Positions 23,956 through 32,075 of a stretch of DNA of 64,000 bases are shown here, in pieces. This stretch comes from an uncultured bacterium (GTDB taxonomy: Bacteria; Bacillota; Clostridia; Lachnospirales; Lachnospiraceae). The translations under genes were made by a program, and so were the position numbers. The stretch lies in NCBI GenBank assembly GCA_905215405.1, contig CAJMQE010000010.1, forward strand, positions 9,450 through 73,449. Reading direction: 5' to 3'. Every line of letters starts with the position of its first letter. The first letter of the stretch is position 1. Below the pieces are notes generated by a model. The model was given only the letters and a program-made list of their open reading frames with translations. It ran no database searches and was not told the origin of the DNA.

Positions 23956-23987
23956 TGCCGGTAGAGTGATATATGTACTACCGAAAG
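23956..23987 (+). repeat. Leader-element relative (short form)
   Basis: CCGGTAGAGTGATATATGTA then CTACCGAAAG can form a GGTAG/CTACC hairpin and resembles the 3' half of the leader repeats at 25905, 26581 and 27006. It lies 18 bp before the 24006 gene. Confidence 0.5.
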
Positions 23988-24005
23988 AAAAGGAGGATTC
24001 ATAGC

Positions 24006-24806
24006 ATGGAAATTATGTGTTTAGTAGCAGACAGAAAAGAACTGGTAACTGCAATTGAAAATCTAAGCGACTGCAAAATGAAGTATCAGGGACCACCTAC
24101 ATTTGCATATGCACGTGGTGGCGTAATGGTTCTGAGGGATGGAACTTTGATGATTGAGGATTTGGAAGCAAATAAGGAGCTGCTTGCAGGACTTACAGCG
24201 CAGAAGTTAATAGATGATGCTTGGAATGAGGACCGGGAGGTGCTTACGATTTCCCTTCCTTTAGAGAATCATACAGGGCTTAGCCTTACAAACCTGGTTA
24301 GCATTTTTTACACTAAGGCAGATATCATCAACAAAGCAGTTGGTGCAGCAAGAGCCTTTGAAATCAACGAGCGCTTTATGGAAGCAATCATGGAGGAGCC
24401 ACCTGAAACAGCAGAAGCATTTATTTCCCTTTGGGAAGAATGCGGAAGTGAGGATATGACCAAGGGCCTTGATTTTTATTATGGCAAGGTTAACTTCACA
24501 GGATTTCCGGTAACTGAGGATAGCGAATGGGTGAAAGCATACACAGAGCTAGCAGCAGCAATCAATAAGCTGGCGTTGGAAGCAAAGTACATCAAGCTGA
24601 AAAAAGAGCCAATTGAAAATGAGAAGTATTCCTTTCGGGTTTGGCTGGTCCGCATCGGTTTTGGTGGAAACGAGCACAAGACTTCCAGAAAGCTTTTACT
24701 CGGCAACCTAAGCGGCCATACAGCCTTTCGAACCGAGGAACAAAAAGAACTGCATAAGCAAAAGTACCTGTCAAGGAAAGTGAAAGCTACAAATGAAGAA
24801 GCTTAA
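24006..24806 (+). CDS. Phage protein with a C-terminal domain shared with the amidoligase
   Basis: A 266-aa protein of unknown function, sometimes labelled virulence-related in clostridial phages. Its C-terminal ~40 residues (NEKYSFRVWLVRIGF, GNEHKTSRKLLLGNLSG) align with the C-terminus of the next protein (NEKYSFRCFLLRLGL, GDEFKDCRQVMLENLTG), so the two share a domain. Start ATG 24006 has AAAGGAGG. It overlaps the amidoligase gene by 14 bp. Confidence 0.6.
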   Translation: MEIMCLVADRKELVTAIENLSDCKMKYQGPPTFAYARGGVMVLRDGTLMIEDLEANKELLAGLTAQKLIDDAWNEDREVLTISLPLENHTGLSLTNLVSIFYTKADIINKAVGAARAFEINERFMEAIMEEPPETAEAFISLWEECGSEDMTKGLDFYYGKVNFTGFPVTEDSEWVKAYTELAAAINKLALEAKYIKLKKEPIENEKYSFRVWLVRIGFGGNEHKTSRKLLLGNLSGHTAFRTEEQKELHKQKYLSRKVKATNEEA

Positions 24807-25650
24807 ATATGGAGTTGAGATAGAATTCCTGGGAATAACCAGAGAGGCTGCTGCAGAGTTAGTGGCAGACTTCTTTGGTATCGGATTCTTTTATGAAGGC
24901 GGTCTTTTGAATGAAAGAGATATTGCAGATGATGAACACAGGATTTGGAGAGTAGTTCGAGACGCCAGTATCGATGCTTATTCGGATGAGGAACAATGTG
25001 AGCTTGTAACACCTATTTTGCAATATCAGGATTTAGAGGTACTGCTGGAGTTAGTGCAACGTATACAGGAAGCTGGTGGGAAAATAAATAGGAGCTGCGG
25101 TATTCACATTCATGTGGATGCAAAAGGATTTACACCACAGGCTGTTCTAAATCTGGTGACTTTGATTGGAAGCCGGGAGCAGCTTTTATATAAAGCACTT
25201 GGTATACCGAAGGAACGCATGCGATATTGCAAGCGAATCAATGATGAACTGGTAGCTGCGATTCTTGCAAAGAAACCAGAAAGCCTGGAGCAATTCAGAA
25301 AGGACTGGTATCAGGAATCACCATATGAGATAGTAGCCGGGAAATATCATAGCACCAGGTATCATGGTTTGAATCTTCATGCCATGTTTACTAAGGGAAC
25401 GATAGAGTTTCGATTATTCAATTCGACGCTAAGTCCAGTAGCGGTTAAGGCCTACGTTCAATTTACATTGGCGCTTTGTATGAAAGCACAGAGTAATAAA
25501 AAAGCAGTTTTGAAAAATACAGTTACCTACAATGAAAAATATTCATTTCGCTGCTTCCTACTGCGGCTAGGTTTAAGCGGGGATGAATTTAAAGATTGTC
25601 GCCAGGTGATGCTTGAAAATCTGACTGGTGACAGTGCTTGGAAAGGATGA
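24793..25650 (+). CDS. Amidoligase (COOH-NH2 ligase) family enzyme
   Basis: A 285-aa amidoligase-2 protein, an ATP-dependent peptide-bond-forming family. Signatures: KYGVEIEFLG (5-14), CGIHIHVDAKG (~102-112), STRYHGLNLHAMF then TIEFRLFNST (~188-212). Family members attach amino acids to side chains or small molecules and are usually paired with a gamma-glutamylcyclotransferase-like gene, which I do not see here. The C-terminal domain is shared with the preceding protein, which supports joint function. Confidence 0.8.
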   Translation: MKKLKYGVEIEFLGITREAAAELVADFFGIGFFYEGGLLNERDIADDEHRIWRVVRDASIDAYSDEEQCELVTPILQYQDLEVLLELVQRIQEAGGKINRSCGIHIHVDAKGFTPQAVLNLVTLIGSREQLLYKALGIPKERMRYCKRINDELVAAILAKKPESLEQFRKDWYQESPYEIVAGKYHSTRYHGLNLHAMFTKGTIEFRLFNSTLSPVAVKAYVQFTLALCMKAQSNKKAVLKNTVTYNEKYSFRCFLLRLGLSGDEFKDCRQVMLENLTGDSAWKG

Positions 25651-25654
25651 TGAT

Positions 25655-25882
25655 ATGTTTGGAATACCAAGGGGAGTAATCGAAGTTCTAAAGAGGGAGT
25701 ATCCACCAGGAACTAGGGTGGAGCTTATTCGTATGAACGATGCATACAGTAGGTTGTCACCGGGAGATAAAGGAACAGTGACAGCAGTAGATGATATTGG
25801 AACTATCCATGTGGATTGGGATTGTGGTTCTGGTTTGGGCATAGCTTATGGAGAAGATAGTTGCAGGAAAATAGCAGAATAA
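25655..25882 (+). CDS. DUF4314 protein
   Basis: A 75-aa protein with the DUF4314 pattern: YPPGTRVELIRM, LSPGDKGTVTAVDDIGTIHV and DWDCGSGLGIAYGEDSC, a small SH3-like beta barrel. It is common in phage accessory regions next to amidoligases. ATG 25655 has GAAAGGA at a good distance. Confidence 0.75.
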   Translation: MFGIPRGVIEVLKREYPPGTRVELIRMNDAYSRLSPGDKGTVTAVDDIGTIHVDWDCGSGLGIAYGEDSCRKIAE

Positions 25883-25904
25883 TATGCACAATACAAGGCA
25901 CACA

Positions 25905-25979
25905 TCTTTGGTAGGATTATGAGTCGAGTTGACTGGATAGTATAGTGTTTTAGAGCGAATATGTACCTACCAAAAGAAA
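25905..25979 (+). repeat. Leader repeat copy 1
   Basis: CTTTGGTAGG pairs with CCTACCAAAAG at the two ends; TTGACTGGATAGTATAGTG and TTTAGAGCGAATATGTAC lie inside. It precedes the gene at 25995. Compared with copies 2 and 3, both arms change together (GGTAGG with CCTACC), which suggests a selected stem. Confidence 0.65.
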
Positions 25980-25994
25980 AGGAGGCACATAGCC

Positions 25995-26348
25995 ATGAAA
26001 GAAATTACTTTATTTGAAAATGTAGACATGAGCAAGTCTATGGAGGAGCAGGGAATTAACAACACATTGTATTGGGCTTATCAAGCTGCTAAAGAAAGCG
26101 GGAACAACAACATTGATTTTAACGAGGTTATTTGGGATTACGATATTGAAGCAATTGTGAAAAACTTAAGAGACGCGGGCATTACTGAATTTACGATTTC
26201 CAGCACCTTCTCAAGCCTGATTGAAACTTTAGCAGCATTTGCGGCCCAGGGAGTAACCATGAATGGACTTACCCAGGTATATGCAAGATACACTGATTGG
26301 AATACTGGGGAGCCAGCAATTATCCCAGCCATCAAGATGAGCATATAG
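25995..26348 (+). CDS. Phage accessory protein, unknown
   Basis: A 117-aa protein (NNTLYWAYQAAKESGNNNID, LRDAGITEFTISSTFSSLIE, VYARYTDWNTGEPAI). Family not recognised, although it resembles small DUF proteins of Lachnospiraceae phages. AAAGGAGG precedes the ATG. It is the first gene behind leader repeat 1 and is followed after 13 bp by a 69-aa gene. Confidence 0.6.
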   Translation: MKEITLFENVDMSKSMEEQGINNTLYWAYQAAKESGNNNIDFNEVIWDYDIEAIVKNLRDAGITEFTISSTFSSLIETLAAFAAQGVTMNGLTQVYARYTDWNTGEPAIIPAIKMSI

Positions 26349-26361
26349 GGAGGTGGCAAGG

Positions 26362-26571
26362 ATGAATAATTACTGGCCGGATGCGGATAAACTCCGCACC
26401 CACCTTGCCGACAATATGCTAAAGCGAGGTGAGATTATTTATGAGAAGCATAACAGTAATGCCTACTGCGGTATGGATATGTACCGGGTGATTTATAGAG
26501 GAATCACCTGGGAAATCATATATGTAGATGGAATGGCCTGCTGGCTTACAAAACATAATGTACACAAATAA
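26362..26571 (+). CDS. Small phage accessory protein
   Basis: A 69-aa protein (YWPDADKLRTHLADNMLKRG, GITWEIIYVDGMACWLTKHN), not assigned. ATG 26362 lies eight bases after GGAGG; a GTG nine bases earlier is inside the site. Its stop codon falls in the ACACAAATAATG string that begins the conserved sequence before leader repeat 2. Confidence 0.55.
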   Translation: MNNYWPDADKLRTHLADNMLKRGEIIYEKHNSNAYCGMDMYRVIYRGITWEIIYVDGMACWLTKHNVHK

Positions 26572-26580
26572 TGCTGGTGA

Positions 26581-26655
26581 TCTTTGGTACATATACGTGC
26601 CCAATTGACTGGATATATAGTCGGTTTAGAGCGAATATGTACTTACCGAAAGGGA
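26581..26655 (+). repeat. Leader repeat copy 2
   Basis: TCTTTGGTACATATACG at the left pairs with CGAATATGTACTTACCGAAAG at the right; GACTGGATATATAGTC is an inner hairpin. It precedes the 84-aa gene at 26682. Confidence 0.7.
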
Positions 26656-26681
26656 AAACAAAGAAAACGGAGGACAACAAA

Positions 26682-26936
26682 ATGAGCAAAGGATTTCACG
26701 AAGGAACCATAGGAGTACCACAGAAGGATGGAAGCATGAAGGTCGCACATTACTGGGTGAAAGCCTTCGAGGAAGGCAGCAAATGGGGAATTAACGGAGG
26801 CAGGATTAGCAAGCTGAGCATTAGAATTAACGGAGTTTGGACAGCCAACTACGACAGAGGCTGGGACATCGAACCAGATGAGAACGATGAAGCCACACAG
26901 ATTGCCTACTGCATTTTATTGCAGAATTACAACTAA
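26682..26936 (+). CDS. Small phage accessory protein
   Basis: An 84-aa beta-rich protein (GFHEGTIGVPQKDGSMKVAH, WGINGGRISKLSIRINGVW, DIEPDENDEATQIAYCILL). It looks like a complete single domain of unknown function. ATG 26682 has CGGAGGACAACAAA upstream. It forms a one-gene cassette: leader repeat 2, gene, terminator. Confidence 0.6.
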   Translation: MSKGFHEGTIGVPQKDGSMKVAHYWVKAFEEGSKWGINGGRISKLSIRINGVWTANYDRGWDIEPDENDEATQIAYCILLQNYN

Positions 26937-26952
26937 ATGCATATGGGAAAGG

Positions 26953-26973
26953 GGCTGGGAGGCCAGCCTTTTT
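26953..26973 (+). terminator. Terminator after the 84-aa gene
   Basis: GGCTGG-GAGG-CCAGCC followed by TTTTTC, 17 bp after the stop codon. Confidence 0.8.
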
Positions 26974-27005
26974 CTCGTGTACATTTACACAAGTAATGGC
27001 CTTAA

Positions 27006-27080
27006 TCTTTGGTACATTTATGAGTCTAAATGACTGGATATACAGTCGGTTTAGAGCGAATATGTACATACCGAAAGGGA
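27006..27080 (+). repeat. Leader repeat copy 3
   Basis: TCTTTGGTACATTTATG and CGAATATGTACATACCGAAAG flank GACTGGATATACAGTC, which is an inner hairpin. Nearly identical to copy 2 from the inner hairpin to the AAAGGGAAAACAAAG tail. It precedes the 64-aa gene at 27105. Confidence 0.7.
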
Positions 27081-27104
27081 AAACAAAGCAGGAGGGCAAA
27101 GGCC

Positions 27105-27299
27105 ATGACAAGATTTGAAAGAGATTTAAAGGAAGCATTAGAAGGAAACGAAATTGAGGTTCTTAAGAGAAGAAACAAAGAGATTCATGATTTAGAAAGA
27201 GAACTTAAATGGACAAAGAACAGCTTTAGAAGAACTTGCATCCAGCAGGATATTGATAGACTTACAAAAGAGTACAGAAAAATCGATGAAAACTTCTAA
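27105..27299 (+). CDS. Small coiled-coil protein
   Basis: A 64-aa highly charged helical protein (RFERDLKEALEGNEIEVLKR, RELKWTKNSFRRTCIQQDID), probably coiled coil; no family recognised. ATG 27105 follows AGGAGGGC. It is the last cassette before the terminase genes and is followed by a hairpin. Confidence 0.6.
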   Translation: MTRFERDLKEALEGNEIEVLKRRNKEIHDLERELKWTKNSFRRTCIQQDIDRLTKEYRKIDENF

Positions 27300-27321
27300 A
27301 GAGAAAAGAAAAATTAGAGAG

Positions 27322-27346
27322 GCGGCTCTACGGAGCTGCTTTTTTC
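27322..27346 (+). terminator. Hairpin terminator before terminase
   Basis: GCGGCTC-TACG-GAGCTGC followed by TTTTTT, 22 bp after the small gene. Confidence 0.7.
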
Positions 27347-27370
27347 ATACTTTGAAAGGAGAGGATTGAA

Positions 27371-27847
27371 ATGGCTACAAGAGGAAGAAAACCAAAACCA
27401 ACTGCGGTGAAGGTCCTGGAGGGTAATCCGGGAAAAAGACCGCTTAATATGAATGAGCCTACACCGGATAAAATCGCGCCTGCTTGCCCACAGTGGCTTT
27501 CAGAAGAGGCAAAGCAGGAATGGGACCGGTTAGCAGATAAGATGGTGAATCTCGGTACTTTATCTGAAATGGATATGGCAGCTTTTGCTGGTTATTGTCA
27601 GTCCTATGCTAGATGGAAGGAAGCAGAGGAATTCATCGAGCAGCATGGAACAATTGTAAAAACTCCGAGTGGATATTGGCAGCAGGTTCCACAGGTATCC
27701 ATTGCACAGACAAACCTAAAAATCATGCTTAAGTTTTGTAGCGAATTTGGTTTGACACCATCTTCCAGAAGCAGAATGATTGCAGGGGATGTGAAAGAAG
27801 CTACGGTGGATGAAATGGAGTTTTTACTTTTGGAGGGTAATGGCTAA
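27371..27847 (+). CDS. terS: Terminase small subunit, P27 family
   Basis: A 158-aa P27-type small terminase. The family opening RGRKPKPTAVKVLEGNPGKR is present, then APACPQWLSEEAKQEWDR and a C-terminal SEFGLTPSSRSRM. It recognises the packaging site and recruits the large subunit, which starts one base after a shared TA at 27847. AAAGGAGAGG lies upstream. Confidence 0.93.
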   Translation: MATRGRKPKPTAVKVLEGNPGKRPLNMNEPTPDKIAPACPQWLSEEAKQEWDRLADKMVNLGTLSEMDMAAFAGYCQSYARWKEAEEFIEQHGTIVKTPSGYWQQVPQVSIAQTNLKIMLKFCSEFGLTPSSRSRMIAGDVKEATVDEMEFLLLEGNG

Positions 27848-29469
27848 TGCAGGAAGCAAGGCCGAAGGATTATCCTGTTTTAAAGAACTATCAGCCTACA
27901 AAATTTATGCTGCCGACATCGCATTATGATGAGGATAAGGCTGATAGGGCTGTGATGTTTATCGAAAATCTGCGACATACCAAAGGAAAGTGGGCCGGGA
28001 AACGGTTCTGGTTGTTACCTTGGCAGGAGCAGATTATTCGAGATGTTTTTGGAATTGTAAAAGAAGATGGAAACAGACAGTTTCGAACTGCGTATGTTGA
28101 AATTGGGAAAAAGAATGGTAAGAGCGAACTTGCTGCTGCAGTTGCATTGTATCTACTTTATGCAGATAATGAACCAAGTGCAGAGGTTTATGGTGCGGCA
28201 GCAGATAGACAGCAGGCTTCCATTGTATTTGATGTTGCAAATCAGATGACAAAAATGGCTCCGGCACTTATGAAGAGAAGTAAAATCATGGGCGCAACAA
28301 AGCGAATAGTCAATTATAGCAATCAGGGTTTTTACCAAGTCCTATCTGCCGAAGTTGGAACCAAGCATGGTCTGAATGTATCAGGATTAGTTCTGGATGA
28401 GGTTCATGCACAGCCGAATCGTAGATTGTATGACGTTCTTACAAAAGGTTCTGGTGATGCTAGGGAACAACCATTGTTTTTCCTTATTACCACAGCAGGT
28501 ACAGACAAGGAAAGTATATGTTATGAATTGCATATGAAATCTTTAGATGTACTTGATGGTAGAAAAGTGGATCCAACATTTTATCCAGTAGTGTTCGGTC
28601 TCACTGATGATGACGATTGGCATGATGAGAAGAATTGGTACAAAGCAAATCCTTCGTTGGGACAGACGATTCAGATTGACAGGGTTCGTGATGCATATCA
28701 AGAGGCATTACAAAATCCGGCTGAAGAGAATGTTTTTAAGCAGCTTCGCCTTAATATGTGGGTTTCAAGTTTGACCAGGTTTATTCCGGAGCAGATATAT
28801 GATTTGGGAAATGAACCGATTGATATGGATTCCTTACTAGGTAGAGAATGTTATGGTGGTCTTGACCTTTCAAGTACTGGAGATATTACAGCACTGGTTC
28901 TGGTGTTTCCACCAAGAACTGAGAATGAAAAATACATTCTGTTACCATTCTTCTGGGTACCGGAGGATACGATTCCAATTCGTGTACGAAGGGCCAGTGT
29001 CCCATACGACGTGTGGCATCAGCAAGGGTATCTGCTTGCAACAGAAGGAAACGTTGTAAATTATGATTTCATTGAGAAATTTATTGGGGATCTGGGAACA
29101 AGATATCATATCCTGGAGATAGCAGTTGATAGATGGAATGCAACAATGCTTACCCAGCATTTGATGGATGATGGATTTACAATGGTCCCATTTGGTCAGG
29201 GGTATAAAGACATGTCGCCAGCTACAAAGGAATTTAGTAAATTGCTGATGGAAGGAAAGGTTATTCATGGTGGGAATCCGGTACTTAGGTGGATGAGTGG
29301 TAATGTTGTAGTTGAAACAGATGCAGCAGAAAACATCAAGGTTACAAAGGCAAAGTCACCTGAGAAAATTGACGGTATTGTTGCAGCAATAATGGCTGTT
29401 GATAGAGCAATTCGTAATCAAGGAGACTTTGGTAGTGTTTATGATGAACGAGGTATTTTAGTTTTCTAG
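27847..29469 (+). CDS. terL: Terminase large subunit
   Basis: A 540-aa large terminase, HK97-like. ATPase: Walker A IGKKNGKSELAAA (~86-98), Walker B GLVLDEVHAQ (~179-188). Nuclease: GGLDLSSTGDITAL (~335-348), AVDRWNATMLTQ (~426-437) and a C-terminal DGIVAAIMAVDRA with the last acidic residue. It packages DNA into the prohead and cuts at cos with the HNH protein. Confidence 0.95.
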   Translation: MQEARPKDYPVLKNYQPTKFMLPTSHYDEDKADRAVMFIENLRHTKGKWAGKRFWLLPWQEQIIRDVFGIVKEDGNRQFRTAYVEIGKKNGKSELAAAVALYLLYADNEPSAEVYGAAADRQQASIVFDVANQMTKMAPALMKRSKIMGATKRIVNYSNQGFYQVLSAEVGTKHGLNVSGLVLDEVHAQPNRRLYDVLTKGSGDAREQPLFFLITTAGTDKESICYELHMKSLDVLDGRKVDPTFYPVVFGLTDDDDWHDEKNWYKANPSLGQTIQIDRVRDAYQEALQNPAEENVFKQLRLNMWVSSLTRFIPEQIYDLGNEPIDMDSLLGRECYGGLDLSSTGDITALVLVFPPRTENEKYILLPFFWVPEDTIPIRVRRASVPYDVWHQQGYLLATEGNVVNYDFIEKFIGDLGTRYHILEIAVDRWNATMLTQHLMDDGFTMVPFGQGYKDMSPATKEFSKLLMEGKVIHGGNPVLRWMSGNVVVETDAAENIKVTKAKSPEKIDGIVAAIMAVDRAIRNQGDFGSVYDERGILVF

Positions 29470-29484
29470 GATAGATTAATATGC

Positions 29485-29490
29485 TATAAT
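29485..29490 (+). promoter_or_regulatory. Extended -10 promoter of an inserted gene
   Basis: TGCTATAAT (TATAAT 29485-29490) lies just after the terL stop codon and 33 bp before the 29524 gene; no -35 match. It gives this gene its own start inside the late operon. Confidence 0.55.
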
Positions 29491-29523
29491 GTCAAGTGAA
29501 AATCAAAGGAGGTAAACTTAGTT

Positions 29524-29862
29524 ATGGCAAAAGTATCTAGAGCGATTGAAGATCAAAATGGAAATATTTCATTAGACCTTTTGGGAAAGTATGATGAGTA
29601 CATTGATTGTACTCAGATTGCGTATTATGTTGATGATGAGTTATTGTTCAAGGAAGCAGGACAAATCATGATTAATAGAAGGGATAATTATCCCAAGATT
29701 CAAATTCTTTCACCAAATACAAAAGACTATACAGAGTCATTTCAGGAAAATTCTTGTACATTCACTGATATGGGAAATTTAGATATGATAAGTATAGAGA
29801 CATCTTATACACCGTATAAAATTGGAAAAAAGGTTAACGTAAAGGTAATATTTGTATTTTAA
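29524..29862 (+). CDS. Moron-like gene between terL and portal, unknown function
   Basis: A 112-aa protein, unassigned (SRAIEDQNGNISLDLLGKYD, TQIAYYVDDELLFKEAGQI, DMISIETSYTPYKIGKKVNV). It interrupts the invariant terL-portal neighbourhood and has its own extended -10 promoter, a strong AAAGGAGGT site and its own terminator, the defining layout of a phage moron. Such genes are often expressed from the prophage and alter the host. No signal peptide or membrane segment is seen. Confidence 0.6.
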   Translation: MAKVSRAIEDQNGNISLDLLGKYDEYIDCTQIAYYVDDELLFKEAGQIMINRRDNYPKIQILSPNTKDYTESFQENSCTFTDMGNLDMISIETSYTPYKIGKKVNVKVIFVF

Positions 29863-29869
29863 TTTTTTT

Positions 29870-29895
29870 GCACTTACTCTGGTAGGTGCTTTTTT
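29870..29895 (+). terminator. Terminator of the moron-like gene
   Basis: GCACTTAC-TCTG-GTAGGTGC followed by six T, eight bases after the stop codon. Confidence 0.8.
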
Positions 29896-29919
29896 ATGTA
29901 GAATTTTAGGAGGTATCTT

Positions 29920-31260
29920 ATGGGAATAAAGAGTTTATTTGGTTTTGGCCAGGCTAGGGACAAACCATACAATAAAGATGCTGGAAGCGGATATTCATTT
30001 ATGTTTGGCAGAACCACAAGTGGTAAACCAGTAAATGAAAGAACTGCAATGCAAACAACAGCAGTGTATGCCTGTGTGAGAATATTGGCAGAGGCGGTTG
30101 CATCATTACCGCTTCATGTATATCTGTATAAAGATGGTGGTGGAAAAGAATTAGTATATGACCATCCGCTATATCACATTCTTCATGATGAACCCAATCC
30201 AGAGATGACTTCCTTCGTATTTCGAGAAACGATGATGAGTCATCTTTTAATTTGGGGAAATGCCTATGCGCAAATCATAAGAGATGGGGCAGGACGAGTG
30301 CTTGGCTTGTATCCGTTGCTCCCAGATAAGGTTTCAGTAGAGCGTGATGATAGAGGAAGATTATATTACGTTTATTCTAGGAACACTGATGAAAATCCTA
30401 ACTTTAAGCAGTATGGAGATATCGTATTAAAGCAGGAGGAGGTTCTTCATATACCAGGACTAGGCTTTGATGGCTTGATTGGTTATTCACCAATTGCTAT
30501 GGCAAAGAATGCAGTGGGTATGACACTTGCTTGCGAGGAATATGGTGCCAGTTTCTTTGCGAATGGTGCCAATCCAGGTGGTGTATTAGAACATCCTGGG
30601 GTATTAAAGGATCCGGGAAAGGTTAGAGAATCTTGGAATTCTGTATATCGTGGAAGCAATAATGCGCATAAGGTTGCTGTCTTAGAGGAAGGAATGAAGT
30701 ATCAGCAAATTGGTATTCCTCCTGAAGAAGCACAATTTTTGGAAACCAGGAAGTTTCAGATAGATGAAATAGCAAGGCTCTATCGTATTCCGCCTCATAT
30801 GGTGGGGGATTTGGAGAAGAGTAGTTTCTCTAATATAGAGCAACAGTCATTGGAATTTGTGAAGTACACGCTGGATCCTTGGGTGATTCGCTGGGAACAA
30901 AGTCTTCAGAAGGCATTATTGCTTTCAGGAGAAAAGACACAGTATTTCATAAAGCTAAATGTGGACGGTTTGCTACGAGGCGATTATCAATCTCGTATGA
31001 ATGGGTATGCCACCGGGCGTCAAAACGGGTGGTTTTCAGCAAACGATATTCGAGAAATGGAGAACTTGAATCCTATTTCTACGGAGGAAGGCGGTGATCT
31101 ATATCTGATTAACGGAAATATGACGAAGCTGGCAGATGCAGGCGCTTTTGCAGATCAGTCTAGTACGTTAAGCGAGCAGGAAAAGACGCAACCTGCTGAG
31201 ACTCAAGTGGAGCCAGAACCACCAGAGCAAGAAAATAAAAGAAGGAGGGGAAAGCGATGA
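29920..31260 (+). CDS. HK97-family portal protein
   Basis: A 446-aa portal protein. Family blocks: VNERTAMQTTAVYACVRILA, HPLYHILHDEPNPEMTSF, GNAYAQIIRDGAGRVLGLYP, RIPPHMVGDLEKSSFSNIEQ. The C-terminal ~40 residues are a charged, Gln/Glu-rich tail. It forms the DNA entry vertex of the head. Its last four bases overlap the protease gene (ATGA). Confidence 0.95.
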   Translation: MGIKSLFGFGQARDKPYNKDAGSGYSFMFGRTTSGKPVNERTAMQTTAVYACVRILAEAVASLPLHVYLYKDGGGKELVYDHPLYHILHDEPNPEMTSFVFRETMMSHLLIWGNAYAQIIRDGAGRVLGLYPLLPDKVSVERDDRGRLYYVYSRNTDENPNFKQYGDIVLKQEEVLHIPGLGFDGLIGYSPIAMAKNAVGMTLACEEYGASFFANGANPGGVLEHPGVLKDPGKVRESWNSVYRGSNNAHKVAVLEEGMKYQQIGIPPEEAQFLETRKFQIDEIARLYRIPPHMVGDLEKSSFSNIEQQSLEFVKYTLDPWVIRWEQSLQKALLLSGEKTQYFIKLNVDGLLRGDYQSRMNGYATGRQNGWFSANDIREMENLNPISTEEGGDLYLINGNMTKLADAGAFADQSSTLSEQEKTQPAETQVEPEPPEQENKRRRGKR

Positions 31261-32063
31261 AACGAAAGTTTTGGAACTGGGTAAAGAACGAGGGCGACTT
31301 GTCAGCAGGTGATGTTGATAGGACGCTCTTTTTAGATGGTGAGATTTCAGATGAAACCTGGTATGGGGATGAAGTCACACCTAAGTTATTTAAGGATGAG
31401 CTGAATGCTGGTAATGGAAATATTACGGTTTGGATTAACAGTCCAGGTGGTGATGTTTTTGCTGCAGCTCAGATATTTAATATGCTGAAGGATTATAAGG
31501 GCAGCGTTACAGTGAAGATTGATAGTCTTGCTGCTTCGGCTGCGTCTGTTATTGCTATGGCAGGTGACCATGTTGTGATGTCGCCGGTAGCCATGATGAT
31601 GATTCACAATCCGGCCATGATTGCTATGGGGGAGAAACGTGATATGGAAAAAGCAATCAGCATGTTAGGTGAGGTCAAGGAAAGTATCCTGAATGCTTAT
31701 GAAGGTAAAACCGGCATGAATCGAGTGAAATTATCGCATCTCATGGATGATGAGACTTGGTTTAATGCAAAAAAGGCTGTAGAACTTGGATTTGCAGATG
31801 AAATCTTGTTTGCAAAAGAAGATAAGAAGCAGGAAAAAGAAAAGACAGAAAAAGGTGAAGAACCTGACGAGGGCGACAGTGGCGATGGCGGTGATGATGA
31901 GGAAAAGGATAAAAAGAAATTTCCATTCCAGCAAAATTCCATGATGTTTTCACGCAAAGCTGTTAGTGATTCGTTTTTATCTAAGTTCCCGGAAGAAGAA
32001 CCGGATAAGAATATGATACCCGTTAACCAATTACAGAAGAGACTAAGTCTCTTAGCACATTAG
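31257..32063 (+). CDS. ClpP-like head maturation protease
   Basis: A 268-aa ClpP-fold prohead protease. INSPGGDVFAAAQIFNML (~60-77) is the oxyanion region, DSLAASAASVIAMAGD (~89-104) carries the nucleophile (Ser94 by position) and MMMIHNPAMIAMG the catalytic His at about 118-119. A very acidic, Lys/Glu-rich linker (~185-222) follows, probably a scaffold-like tail. It processes the capsid precursor encoded 12 bp downstream. Confidence 0.92.
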   Translation: MKRKFWNWVKNEGDLSAGDVDRTLFLDGEISDETWYGDEVTPKLFKDELNAGNGNITVWINSPGGDVFAAAQIFNMLKDYKGSVTVKIDSLAASAASVIAMAGDHVVMSPVAMMMIHNPAMIAMGEKRDMEKAISMLGEVKESILNAYEGKTGMNRVKLSHLMDDETWFNAKKAVELGFADEILFAKEDKKQEKEKTEKGEEPDEGDSGDGGDDEEKDKKKFPFQQNSMMFSRKAVSDSFLSKFPEEEPDKNMIPVNQLQKRLSLLAH

Positions 32064-32075
32064 GAGGATTTTATT

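Noticed and set aside
31697..31957. Minus-strand frames in the ClpP-like gene, some rich in Phe/Ser
   Set aside because: Mirror of the Glu/Lys/Asp-rich linker in the protease; no start signal.
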